NCBI GenBank assembly: GCA_029259745.1
Contig: JAJDEO010000031.1
Coordinates: 67,001-131,000, forward strand
DNA: 64,000 nucleotides
Direction of reading: 5' to 3'
Origin: Planctomycetota bacterium
GTDB taxonomy: Bacteria; Planctomycetota; B15-G4
Shown here: positions 35,581-44,690 of the stretch, piece after piece
How positions within the stretch are numbered: the first letter of the stretch is position 1
How the letters are laid out: every line of letters starts with the position of its first letter
Translations under genes and position numbers: made by a program
Notes under the pieces: model-generated
The model's database searches: none
What the model saw: the letters and a program-made list of their open reading frames with translations, nothing else
Told to the model about the DNA's origin: nothing

Positions 35581-38500
35581 ATGTCGTCCCCCGTGATCCG
35601 CTTCTTCTCGCTCGTGCTGGCCTTCGCGCTGGCCACGGCCTCGTCGTTCTCTCAAGAGATCGACTTCGACATCAACCTCGGCGACTCGGTCAACGGCCAG
35701 ATCGTCGGCGCGATCGACACCGACACAGTGCGCTTCACGGGCATCATCGGCACCACGATGACGATCACGGTGAAGGGCAAGAAGGGCTTTCAGCCCACGC
35801 TCGATCTTCTCGATGCCGAGACCGAGGAGGTCATCAACACGACGGCCTTCTCGAACGGTCCGGGGAAGCCCGCCGTCTCGATCAAGAAGTTCCCGCTGCC
35901 CGAGACGAAGAGCTACCTCGTCCGCGTCGGGACGAACGAGGGCGAGGCCGGCGAGTACAAGCTGTCCGTGAAGGGCAAGATCTCGAAGGAACTCACGAGC
36001 AAGAAGGTCGAGGTCGTCGTCGACGATGGCGACTCGCTCGCTGTGCCGTTCGTCGGTGACATCGGCGCGCTGCTGACGGCCACCGTCAAGCCGTCGAAGA
36101 AGTCGGACGCCGTGCCGTCGATCGACCCGATCGACACGCCCACGGGCACGACGGACCCCGGCGCGTTCGTCAAGATCAAGAAGACGACGGCGAGCCTCAA
36201 GAAGTTCCCGCTCGACGAGATCGGAGATCACACGTTCAACATCACCAACGACGGAGCCGAGGGCGGCCTGAAGGTCACGCTCAAGATCAAGTTCCCGAAG
36301 GTCAAGAAGACGAAGTACGTCGAGCCCACGACGCCGGGAACGATCGAAGGCGACATCAGCGTGCAGCAGCTCGCCGTGCAGCCGGAGATCGAGCCGAACG
36401 ACAACTTCGGTGACGAGCAGATCCTCGGCGGCATGACCGTCGGCAGTCTCAAGCGCATCCAGGGCAGCATCTCGTCGTTCCAGGACGTCGATGCCTTCCA
36501 GCTCCAGTTCACCGGCCCGCAGACCGTCTCGCTCGTCCTGCTCCACGACGCGACGCCCGCCGGTGCCGTGAACCTCGACATCTTCGTCGAGGATGCGCTG
36601 ACGACCGAGGGCCTGGCGCTGTTCGACTCGGACAGCGAACCCGAGCTCGCGCTACTCGACATCAACCAGGGCGCCAACGACACGTTCGGCCTCAACCTCG
36701 TCGTGCTGTCGAACTTCGGCGCGGCCATCACGGGCGACTACATCCTCCAGCTCCAGTCGCTGCCGCTCGGCGCGGGGCTGTCGAGTGTAGCCGCGGCACC
36801 GGTCGCCGACGCGACGAGCGACTCCGAACCTGCCGCGCGTCCCGCGCGCGTCGTCGCCCAGAACGGCGCCGAACTCACCGAGGAGAAGCTCGCTGCGATC
36901 GCAGGGCTGCGCCCCTCACCGTTCGACGGTCCTGCGATGGAAGGCGAGTTCATCGTCAAGCTCCGTGACCACGCGATGGACCCCGTCAGCTGGGCTGCCA
37001 AGCGCGGCATGACCGTTGCCCAGCGCTCCGGTGGAGGTCACTTCCTCGTGCGTGACACGGCGCTGCTGAGTCTCGCCACGGCCGACGCCCGGCGCGCGGC
37101 GACGCGCACCGCGATGCGTGAGGCGCAGCTCGACCCGGACGTCGAGTACGCCGAGCCGAACGCGATCCTCCAGGCCATGCGCGAACCGAACGACACCTTC
37201 TACCCGCTCCAGTGGCACTACCCGTCGATGAACCTCCCCGCCGCATGGGACCTCACGACAGGCTCGAGCGATGTGATCGTGGCCGTGCTCGACACGGGCA
37301 TCTTCGGGACGCACCCCGACCTCGCGGCACGCGACAGCGGCTACGGCATCGACATGATCTCGTCGCCCCAGATCTCGCTCGACGGCAACGGCATCGACAC
37401 CGATCCGACCGACGCCGGTGACCAGATCAACCAGGACGGCACGTCGTCGTGGCACGGCACACACGTGTCGGGAACGATCGGTGCGGTGTCCGACAACGGT
37501 TCCGGTGTGGCCGGCGTCGACTGGGCCTGTCGCCTCATGCACGTGCGCGTGCTCGGTAAGGGTGGCGGCACGACGTTCGACATCTACGAGGGCGTGCGCT
37601 ATGCCGCGCGCCTTTCAAACGCCTCGGGTCTGTTGCCGACCGAACGCGCCGACGTGCTGAACATGAGCCTCGGTGGATTCGGCTTCTCGCAGACGGCGCA
37701 GAACGCTGTCACGGCGGCCTTCAACGCCGGCTGCGTGATCGTCGCCGCGGCAGGCAACGAGAACACGAGTCAGCTCGCCTACCCGGCCAGCTACGACAAC
37801 GTGATCTCCGTCTCGGCGATGGACTTCGCCAAGCAGCGCGCGCCGTACAGCAACTTCGGGTCGGCGATCGACGTCGCCGCTCCGGGTGGCAACATCCAGG
37901 TCGACCTCAACGGCGACCAGTACGGAGACGGCATCGCGAGCACCATCGTCGACGACAGCAATATCTTCAGCCTGCAGCCGGCGTACAAGTTCAACCAGGG
38001 CACGTCGATGGCCTGCCCGCACGTGGCCGGACTGTGCGCGCTGATGCTCGCCGTCAACGACGGGCTGTCACCCTCGCAAGTCGAGTCACTGCTGAAGAGC
38101 AGCGCCGACGACCTCGGCGCGGCCGGTCGTGACGACATCTACGGCGATGGATTCGTCAACGCCCTCGAAGCCGTTCAGGCGGCCCAGGGTGGTGCCGGCG
38201 CCGAGCCGATTCTCTCGGTCTCGCCGACGACGCTGAACTTCGGGGCGACGCTGACATCGCTCATCATCGGGATCACGAACTCGGGCGGCGGAACGCTGAA
38301 CGTCACGGACGTCACCGAGACGGAGCTCTCGGGCCCGACGGGCGGTGGCAGTGGCTGGTTGAGCATGACGCCGAACCCGGCCGGAATCCTCGTGTCCGTG
38401 AACCGCACGGTTGCAGCGGCCAACGGCGTCTTCACGGGCAACATCGCGATCACGACGAACGCGGGGAACCTCAACGTGCCCGTCACGATGGAGAAGATCG

Positions 38501-38874
38501 CCGGGACGACGACGACGCTCGACGTCGGCACGATCTTCGTGCTCGCCGTCAACATCGACACGCTCGCGACCGTCGCCCAGGACACCGTCACGGAATCGTT
38601 CCCGGGCTACACGCTCTCGAACGTGCCGGTCGGTTCGTGGCTCATCGCCGCTGGCCCGGACCTCGACGACGACGGGTTCATCTGCGGCATCGGTGAGCCC
38701 TGCGGCCTCTACCCCGTGCTCAGCGAGCCCGTGCTGGTCGGCCTCGACGCCTCCGACATGCTCGACGCGATCGACTTCTCGATCAACGAGTCGTCGGTCT
38801 TGCCGGCAGCGTTCGGTGGCGGCGCCGCGGCGTTCCTCCCCGCTCAGGGCCTGCGCCTGCCCACGCAGCAGTGA
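35581..38874 (+). CDS. Large secreted subtilisin-like serine protease with PPC-like and BACON-type modules
   Basis: A 1097-aa protein with a signal peptide ending near SSFSQ (about 24). Two PPC-like beta domains cover about 25-250 and a third covers about 280-400. An inhibitor-type propeptide segment lies at about 455-540 (FIVKLRDHAMDPVSW). The subtilase domain has all catalytic residues: Asp571 in VLDTGI, His625 in WHGTHVSG and Ser809 in GTSMACPHVAG. After it, from about 875, a BACON-like module (LSVSPTTLNFG ... GGTLNVTD) probably binds carbohydrate or protein. The catalytic residues indicate an active enzyme. The start is set at ATG 35581; the frame is open upstream but not protein-like. 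It ends before a strong terminator. Confidence 0.9.
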   Translation: MSSPVIRFFSLVLAFALATASSFSQEIDFDINLGDSVNGQIVGAIDTDTVRFTGIIGTTMTITVKGKKGFQPTLDLLDAETEEVINTTAFSNGPGKPAVSIKKFPLPETKSYLVRVGTNEGEAGEYKLSVKGKISKELTSKKVEVVVDDGDSLAVPFVGDIGALLTATVKPSKKSDAVPSIDPIDTPTGTTDPGAFVKIKKTTASLKKFPLDEIGDHTFNITNDGAEGGLKVTLKIKFPKVKKTKYVEPTTPGTIEGDISVQQLAVQPEIEPNDNFGDEQILGGMTVGSLKRIQGSISSFQDVDAFQLQFTGPQTVSLVLLHDATPAGAVNLDIFVEDALTTEGLALFDSDSEPELALLDINQGANDTFGLNLVVLSNFGAAITGDYILQLQSLPLGAGLSSVAAAPVADATSDSEPAARPARVVAQNGAELTEEKLAAIAGLRPSPFDGPAMEGEFIVKLRDHAMDPVSWAAKRGMTVAQRSGGGHFLVRDTALLSLATADARRAATRTAMREAQLDPDVEYAEPNAILQAMREPNDTFYPLQWHYPSMNLPAAWDLTTGSSDVIVAVLDTGIFGTHPDLAARDSGYGIDMISSPQISLDGNGIDTDPTDAGDQINQDGTSSWHGTHVSGTIGAVSDNGSGVAGVDWACRLMHVRVLGKGGGTTFDIYEGVRYAARLSNASGLLPTERADVLNMSLGGFGFSQTAQNAVTAAFNAGCVIVAAAGNENTSQLAYPASYDNVISVSAMDFAKQRAPYSNFGSAIDVAAPGGNIQVDLNGDQYGDGIASTIVDDSNIFSLQPAYKFNQGTSMACPHVAGLCALMLAVNDGLSPSQVESLLKSSADDLGAAGRDDIYGDGFVNALEAVQAAQGGAGAEPILSVSPTTLNFGATLTSLIIGITNSGGGTLNVTDVTETELSGPTGGGSGWLSMTPNPAGILVSVNRTVAAANGVFTGNIAITTNAGNLNVPVTMEKIAGTTTTLDVGTIFVLAVNIDTLATVAQDTVTESFPGYTLSNVPVGSWLIAAGPDLDDDGFICGIGEPCGLYPVLSEPVLVGLDASDMLDAIDFSINESSVLPAAFGGGAAAFLPAQGLRLPTQQ

Positions 38875-38889
38875 GCGCTTGATGCCCGC

Positions 38890-38924
38890 GAGCCCTCTGT
38901 CGCGCGCCATGCGACAGAGGGCTC
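38890..38924. terminator. Perfect 14-bp bidirectional terminator hairpin
   Basis: GAGCCCTCTGTCGC (38890-38903) and GCGACAGAGGGCTC (38911-38924) are perfect inverted repeats around a 7-nt loop, between the subtilase stop and the convergent xth stop. No T-tract follows. Confidence 0.75.
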
Positions 38925-38997
38925 GGTCGTCAACACGAGCGCGGCTCGCTCACACCACCACGACGGCGCCACGACGTGGTCCCGCGCTCGCGCTGGC

Positions 38998-39774
38998 TCA
39001 GACCTCGAACGCTGCCGTCACAGGTGCGTGATCCGAGGGCTTCTCGCCCCCGCGCTCGACCTTGTCGACATCGACGCCCGTGCAGACCTCGAGTGCCGAT
39101 GGACTGCACAGAACGTGGTCGATGCGCAGCCCACGGTCACGCAGGAACCCGCGCGTGCGGAAGTCCCACCAGGTGTAGATCCCCGCGTCCTCGGTGAAGG
39201 TGCGCAGGGCATCCGTCAGGCCCGGCTCCATGATCTTCGCCAGCGCGGAACGCTCGGGCTCCGAGCAGAGGATCTTCCCGCGCCAGCGCTCGGGGTCGTA
39301 GACGTCGCGGTCGTCGAACGTGATGTTGAAGTCGCCGACGAGCACGACGCGCCCGGCCATGTCGAACGTCTCGACGTAACGCGAAAGGCGCTCGAGCCAG
39401 TCGAGCTTGTAGGCGTATTTCACGTCACCGACTTCCTTCCCGTTGACGACGTAGACGTTCAAGACCCGCAATCCGCCGACCGTCGCCGCGATCACGCGTG
39501 CGTCGGCGCCGTCTTCGTCGTCCGGCATACCCTTGGCAACGTCTTCCTGCGGCTCGCGCGAGAGGATCGCCACGCCGTTGTAGGTACGCTGGCCGTGGAT
39601 CGAGACGTGGTAGCCGAGTTTCTCGAACGGCTCGTGCGGAAACTCCTCGTCGCGGCACTTCGTCTCCTGGAGGCAGACGATCTCGGGTTTGTGCTGCGCC
39701 AGCCAGGCTTCGATGCGCGGCATGCGAGCCCGCACGGAGTTGACGTTCCAAGTCACGACACGGACGGCAGACAT
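38998..39774 (-). CDS. xth: Exodeoxyribonuclease III (AP endonuclease)
   Basis: A 258-aa EEP-family nuclease. Active-site segments are TWNVNSVRAR at the N-terminus, CLQETKCRD (catalytic Glu), YNGVAILSR, VLVGDFNIT (Asp and Asn), and a closing SDHAPV with the catalytic Asp-His pair. Length and motifs fit ExoIII/XthA, which cuts at abasic sites and degrades 3' ends. It is the last gene of an apparent lhr-cupin-xth unit, 39 bp after the cupin. The neighbouring Lhr helicase also works in DNA repair, so the operon looks like a repair set. Confidence 0.92.
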   Translation of the reverse strand: MSAVRVVTWNVNSVRARMPRIEAWLAQHKPEIVCLQETKCRDEEFPHEPFEKLGYHVSIHGQRTYNGVAILSREPQEDVAKGMPDDEDGADARVIAATVGGLRVLNVYVVNGKEVGDVKYAYKLDWLERLSRYVETFDMAGRVVLVGDFNITFDDRDVYDPERWRGKILCSEPERSALAKIMEPGLTDALRTFTEDAGIYTWWDFRTRGFLRDRGLRIDHVLCSPSALEVCTGVDVDKVERGGEKPSDHAPVTAAFEV

Positions 39775-39813
39775 CGGGTCTCCAACAGAGAGGTGACGAC
39801 GGGCGACGGGCGT

Positions 39814-40149
39814 TCAGCTCGCGCGCAGCATCGTGAGGACGATCTTGCAGCGCTCGGTGGCGCTGAGAGCATGGGGACGAAGCGCCGGGATGAGAACGGC
39901 CTGGCCGGCAGCGACGGCGTGTTCCTTGCCATCGACGGTGACGGTGAGCGCGCCCTCGAGGACGTGGATCATGGCGTCGAAAGGCTGGCTCGATTCACCG
40001 ACGCCCTGTCCGGCATCGATCGCGAACGCCGTCACGGCGCCCGACGAACTCTTGAGCAGCTCCTTGCTCGCGATCGAACCCTCGCGGTACTCGAGCCCGT
40101 CGTCCAGCGGCCCTGCCCACGTGTCGCCCAACACCACACCACAACCCAT
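39814..40149 (-). CDS. Small cupin-domain protein
   Basis: A 111-aa single-domain cupin. ATG 40149 is preceded by GGAGGTCGACG, an excellent ribosome site. The two cupin motifs are degenerate: the first reads AGQGVGESSQPFDAMIHVLEG without the usual paired His, the second IPALRPHALSA. The missing ligands suggest a binding or sensing protein rather than a metal enzyme. It lies between lhr (29 bp upstream) and xth (39 bp downstream). Its role in the repair operon is unknown. Confidence 0.75.
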   Translation of the reverse strand: MGCGVVLGDTWAGPLDDGLEYREGSIASKELLKSSSGAVTAFAIDAGQGVGESSQPFDAMIHVLEGALTVTVDGKEHAVAAGQAVLIPALRPHALSATERCKIVLTMLRAS

Positions 40150-40178
40150 CGTCGACCTCCGGTTTCGCGAGTGACGCG

Positions 40179-43100
40179 TCAGCAAACAGCGACGCGCGCG
40201 GGAGCATTCGACGGAACCCGCTCTTCGGGCGTCAAGATGCCAACGAGATTCAGCGGGTCCGAGGCCGCGACCGTGAGCGGCGCATCGAGGCGACGACGAC
40301 GGGCCGCGCGCACGGCATCGACGGCCTCGGGGAGCGCAAACTGCTCGCCGTGGAAGCCCGCGACGAAGCGGCCGCCGCGAATGTCGCCACGGGCCTCGAG
40401 GCGCCGCAGCACGAACAGGACGTCGCGCCACGGGATCGGCATGCGCTCGCGCTCGAGCACCTTGCGGAAGACGATGCCCCAGCGCCGAAGCAGCCGGCGC
40501 GCAATGAACTCGGCGTCCGGCGTCTCGCCGTCGTCGACGGCCGTCCCGCGCCGCAGCAGCGTCCAGCGCCCCGTCATCGCCACGGCGCCGCTTGGTCCCT
40601 GGTAGCCCGGACGCCGCCGGCGTCGCCCCGAGCTCTTGCGCGCCGCGAACAGTGCGCGGAGCCCCGAGAAGCCGTCCGCCGTGGCGAGCCCCAAGCCGAC
40701 GAGTTCGGTCAGCCCTTCGTCGACCTGGCCCGGGAGCAGCTTGGCGCTGCGCTCGAGCTCCGTCGCAAAGCAGGCACCGCGCTTGCCCAGCACCTCGAAG
40801 ACGGCGCGCGCGTTGGCCTTGAGCCCCCACTCGTCGCCGGGCGGCGCCAGGGCGAGCCAGGTGTCGACGTCCGTACGCGGGACGAGCGAGATCGGAGTGG
40901 TTCGCATCGCGCCCGTCCCCGAACCCCACAGCCGGCCCCAGACGATGTGACCGCCGAGGGCCAACTCGTCGAGCCACGACTTGCGATACCCACGCACGCG
41001 GGCCGGCAGCAGATGCGCGTCCCAGGCCGCCGCCGGGACTTCGCACCCGGCGAGCTGTTGGATCGTCTCGAGCACGCCGAGCGGGCCTTCGCGCTGACGA
41101 CCGGGCTCGACGCAGTGCCAGCGCGCGAGGAAGCGCAGGTAGTCGGCGGCCGTGACGGGTTCGATCTGCTTGCGCAGGGCGTCGAGCGTGTAGCGGTGGA
41201 TGCGCGCGAGGAGGCGTCGATTGCACCAGGCCTCGACGCCGTCGATGCGTGTGCGCAGGACCACGCCTTCGGCCTCGAGCGTGGCCAGTGCGACCTCTTG
41301 AGCGGCGAACTCCGGGTGATCCGTGCGCACGGGCCCGAGCGCCTCGAGGCGTCCGCGCAGCACGTCGACGTCGCCGCGCGGCGCCTCGCGTGCGAACCAA
41401 CGCTCGCCGTCACGCTCGGCGCGGCCGGAGCTCTCCAGGCGCCGCAGGTGCTCGGTCCAGCCGTGCTCGTCGGCCTCCGCGTCGCTCACGAAGCCCATCC
41501 AGAGCAGCACCTCGTGGACCTCCTCGAAGTCGCGCGGGCGCGGCCAAGCCTCGTCGCGCACACGCTCGACGGCGAGCGGGTCGAGCGCACCGATCGCGTC
41601 GGCAGCGCCGGGGTCGAGGATGCGCCGCGTGCGCACGGCCTGGGTGCGGCGTTCTTCGAGCGGCGCATCGTCGAGGAACGAGTACGGGGCCGCCGCGAGG
41701 ATGCCGTGCGCGAATGCCGAGGGCTCGGGGACGTCGGCCGTGCAGATCTCGATCGTGGTGTCTTCGAGCCCGGTGAGCAGGCCGATCAACCCGTCGACGT
41801 CCATGTGCTCCTCGAGGCAATCCTCCACCGTTTGAGCGACGATCGGATGGTCCATCGGGACGGGCAGATCGCCGGCGGGCAGCGTCTCGCCGCAGGCCAT
41901 CACGGCCGGGAAGCTCTTCACGAGCAAGTCATCGGCACGCATGCGCAACAGCGCCGGCGGGACGCGCTTGCCGCCCTGCATGCGTGGCAGCATCAGCGAG
42001 CGCGAAACGTTCCAGCGCCAACGCGTCTGGAAGACGGGCGCCTGCAGGCTGGCCTGCACGAGCGTGTCGCGCGCCGACTTGCTGTGCAGGAACTTGAAGA
42101 CGTCGGCCAGCGGGAAGGAATGGTGCGGGCCGAGCGAGATCAGGATCGCCTCTTCGGTGGCGGCGGCCTGGAGCTCGAAGCCGAATCCGCGGCAGAACTT
42201 CTTGCGCAGCGCGAGGCCCCACGCGCGGTTGATGCGTCCGCCGAAGGGCGCGTGGATGACGAGCTGCATGCCGCCCGTCTCGTCGAAGAAGCGCTCGCCG
42301 ACGACGCGTTTCTGCGTGGGCACGGCACCGAGCACGGCGTAGCCCTCGGCGATGAACAGTGCGACCTGACGCGTGACCTCGAGACAGGCACCAGAGACGG
42401 CATGCATCCATTGGGCCGCCGCCTCGATCGGATCCTCGGGCCCACCGCGGACAAGCTCGCCCGCCGACATCGCGGCGACGGTTGCCACGAGTCGCGCGTG
42501 GTCGCCGGCCGTCGACACCATGACGCCGACTGCCTCCTCACGCATCTCACCGATGAGCCCCGAGAGTTCTTCGGTGCGCGCGGGCGCCTCGCCGAGCCAG
42601 AAGGGCAACGTCGGCGGCTCGCCGGCCGCGTCGGCCACGCGCACGATGCCCGGCTCGATCTTCAGGATGCGCCACGACGCGTTGCCGAGCTGGAAGATGT
42701 CAGCGACGTTGGCCTCGACCGCGAAGTCCTCGTTGAGCGTGCCGACGATGGTGCCCTCGGGCTCGAGGATCACGCGGTAGTCGGCCGTGTCGGGGATCGC
42801 GCCGCCGCTCGTCAGACTCGGCATCCGGGCGCGCTTGGTGCCGAGCAGTCGTCCGGCGACACCATCGCGGTGCAGCAGCGAATAGCGGCCCTCGCTGTGC
42901 AGGTCGACGGCCGCATCGAACGTCTCACGCGCGAGGTCGCGGTACGGCCACGAGCGTCGGCACAGCGCGTGGAGTTCGCCGGCGTCCCACTCCTCGGGCA
43001 CGCATGCGGCGACGATCTGCTGCGCGAGGATGTCCTTGCCGCCGATCGGCTGGGGCGTGCGGTCGAGCAGCCCGTCGCGCATGGCCTTCATCAGCGCGAC

Positions 43101-44387
43101 AGCCTCGGAGGCCTCGTCGAGCGTCAGCGGCACGATGCGACCTTTCGGCGTGCGGCCCATGGCGTGGCCCGACCGTCCGACGCGCTGTAGCAGCGTGGCG
43201 ATCGAACGCGTCGCGCCGACCTGGAAGACGAGGTCGATGTCGCCGATGTCGATCCCGAGTTCGAGCGACGCCGTGGCCACGAGCGCGCGGTACTCACCGG
43301 CCTTGAGCTTGACCTCGGCCTCGTGGCGCGTTTCTTTCGCGAGGCTTCCGTGGTGACATCCCACGAGCCCCTCGCCCACCACCTCCTCGAGCCTTGCAGC
43401 CAGGCGCTCGGCGAGCTTGCGCGTGCCGACGAACAGCAGCGTCGTGCGGTGCTCGAGGATCATCTCGGCCATGCGCGCGTACAGCTCGCCCCACTGTTCG
43501 TGCGAGCACACGGCGCTGAGCGGCGACTCGGGCACGAGCACGTCGACATCCATCGCGCGCTGGTGCCCGACGTCGACGAGCGTGCACGCGCGTTCGGGGC
43601 CGACGAGCAGGCGCGCGACCTGCTCGAGCGGCTTTTGCGTGGCCGAAAGGCCGATGCGCTGCAGCCACGGTCGTCCGGGTGCCATGCCGCCCGCGGTGCT
43701 CGTCGCACGCACGGGCGCGAGCTGTACGACTTCGGGTGCGCTCGGGATCTCGTCGTCGCCGTCGCGCTGGAACAGGCTCGGCGTCACGCACTCGCGGACA
43801 CGCTGCGAATCGGCGACGAGCGACTCGAGGCGTTCGAGCGACAGCGCGAGGTGGCTGCCGCGCTTGTCGCGCGAGAGCGCGTGGATCTCATCGACGATCA
43901 CCGTGCGCACCGTGCGCAGCATCCCGCGCCCGCCGTCGCTCGTCAGCAGGATGTACAGCGACTCGGGTGTCGTGACGAGCACATGCGGCGGCTTGCGCAT
44001 CATCTTGGCGCGCTCGGACGGCGTGGTGTCGCCGGTGCGCACCGAGACGCGTATCTCGGGCAGCGACGGGTCACGTTCGCGCAGCTCGGCGAGCGGCTGC
44101 TCGAGATTCAGGCGCACGTCGTTGCTCAGCGCGCGCAGCGGCGAGACGTAGAGCACCTCGGTGGCGTCGGGCAGGTCGGCGCCGCGGCACAGCAACCCGT
44201 CGAGGGCCCACAGGAACGCCGCGAGCGTCTTCCCCGTGCCCGTGGGCGCGGCGATGAGGACGTGCTCGCCGGTGCTGATCGCAGGCCAGCCGAGCACCTG
44301 CGGCGGCGTGGGAGTGCCGAGGCGCTCCGCGAACCATGTGCGCACGCTGGGGTGGAAGCGATCGAGGCGTGCGGGCGATGCAGACAT
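40179..44387 (-). CDS. lhr: Lhr-type ATP-dependent DNA/RNA helicase
   Basis: A 1402-aa superfamily 2 helicase starting at ATG 44387, where a frame open further upstream has no protein character. Motif I is APTGTGKT (47-54), motif II DEIH (166-169), followed by ALSRDKRGSHLALSLERL. Motif VI reads QRVGRSGHAMGRTPKGRIVPL near 440. The Lhr core beyond it is present and a long C-terminal region (about 900-1400) has winged-helix-like segments. Lhr unwinds DNA and is linked to repair. The protein is shorter than Escherichia coli Lhr (about 1540 aa) and close to the archaeal/mycobacterial forms with extra C-terminus. It is the first gene of the cupin-xth operon. Confidence 0.9.
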   Translation of the reverse strand: MSASPARLDRFHPSVRTWFAERLGTPTPPQVLGWPAISTGEHVLIAAPTGTGKTLAAFLWALDGLLCRGADLPDATEVLYVSPLRALSNDVRLNLEQPLAELRERDPSLPEIRVSVRTGDTTPSERAKMMRKPPHVLVTTPESLYILLTSDGGRGMLRTVRTVIVDEIHALSRDKRGSHLALSLERLESLVADSQRVRECVTPSLFQRDGDDEIPSAPEVVQLAPVRATSTAGGMAPGRPWLQRIGLSATQKPLEQVARLLVGPERACTLVDVGHQRAMDVDVLVPESPLSAVCSHEQWGELYARMAEMILEHRTTLLFVGTRKLAERLAARLEEVVGEGLVGCHHGSLAKETRHEAEVKLKAGEYRALVATASLELGIDIGDIDLVFQVGATRSIATLLQRVGRSGHAMGRTPKGRIVPLTLDEASEAVALMKAMRDGLLDRTPQPIGGKDILAQQIVAACVPEEWDAGELHALCRRSWPYRDLARETFDAAVDLHSEGRYSLLHRDGVAGRLLGTKRARMPSLTSGGAIPDTADYRVILEPEGTIVGTLNEDFAVEANVADIFQLGNASWRILKIEPGIVRVADAAGEPPTLPFWLGEAPARTEELSGLIGEMREEAVGVMVSTAGDHARLVATVAAMSAGELVRGGPEDPIEAAAQWMHAVSGACLEVTRQVALFIAEGYAVLGAVPTQKRVVGERFFDETGGMQLVIHAPFGGRINRAWGLALRKKFCRGFGFELQAAATEEAILISLGPHHSFPLADVFKFLHSKSARDTLVQASLQAPVFQTRWRWNVSRSLMLPRMQGGKRVPPALLRMRADDLLVKSFPAVMACGETLPAGDLPVPMDHPIVAQTVEDCLEEHMDVDGLIGLLTGLEDTTIEICTADVPEPSAFAHGILAAAPYSFLDDAPLEERRTQAVRTRRILDPGAADAIGALDPLAVERVRDEAWPRPRDFEEVHEVLLWMGFVSDAEADEHGWTEHLRRLESSGRAERDGERWFAREAPRGDVDVLRGRLEALGPVRTDHPEFAAQEVALATLEAEGVVLRTRIDGVEAWCNRRLLARIHRYTLDALRKQIEPVTAADYLRFLARWHCVEPGRQREGPLGVLETIQQLAGCEVPAAAWDAHLLPARVRGYRKSWLDELALGGHIVWGRLWGSGTGAMRTTPISLVPRTDVDTWLALAPPGDEWGLKANARAVFEVLGKRGACFATELERSAKLLPGQVDEGLTELVGLGLATADGFSGLRALFAARKSSGRRRRRPGYQGPSGAVAMTGRWTLLRRGTAVDDGETPDAEFIARRLLRRWGIVFRKVLERERMPIPWRDVLFVLRRLEARGDIRGGRFVAGFHGEQFALPEAVDAVRAARRRRLDAPLTVAASDPLNLVGILTPEERVPSNAPARVAVC

Positions 44388-44687
44388 GGGCCTATTCTGC
44401 GACGGCACGGCCACGTCGACCAGTGACGTTCGGTGACGTGTCGATGAGCGCACACCGCGTCGCGCTGTGCGCCCGGACCTCTCACCAGAGTCGTGACGAG
44501 GAGGCCGCCTAGCATCCCGTTGGAAAACTCATCCGGCGCGTCGCACGCACCCGAGTGCGCCTGTGCGCGCGCGGGAGCCTCGACGAATCCACGGATTCGC
44601 CTGCGGCGATGCGCCTTTCCAGCGACGACGATGACCCAAAACTCATTTCGCGAACTTTTGAATCACACCACTATTTGAATCACACCA
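44388..44687. other. 300-bp region upstream of lhr: repeat remnant and tandem repeat, no gene
   Basis: It carries the related copy of the 4122-4243 element (44518-44599) and most of a 17-bp tandem repeat (44657-44690) that runs into the stop of the next gene. The part nearest to lhr (44388-44515) should hold its promoter, but I see no convincing boxes. Confidence 0.5.
44518..44599. repeat. Partial copy of the MITE-like element
   Basis: 44518-44538 matches 4127-4147 at 20 of 21 positions (CGTTGGAAAACTCAT core), and weaker similarity follows for about 25 bp and again around GCCTCGA. The central hairpin here is CGAATCC (44584-44590) with GGATTCG (44593-44599). A CTTTCCAGCG at 44615-44624 may be a decayed right arm. 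Confidence 0.5.
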
Positions 44688-44690
44688 CTA
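44657..44690. repeat. Two perfect 17-bp tandem repeats over a stop codon
   Basis: TTTGAATCACACCACTA occurs at 44657-44673 and 44674-44690 with no change. The second copy includes the stop codon (TAG on the minus strand) of the toroid-like gene. A slipped-strand duplication is the simplest origin. Confidence 0.75.

Noticed and set aside
40350-43190. 946-codon open frame on the plus strand
   Set aside because: It is antisense to lhr and rich in Arg, Gln and His without any motif.
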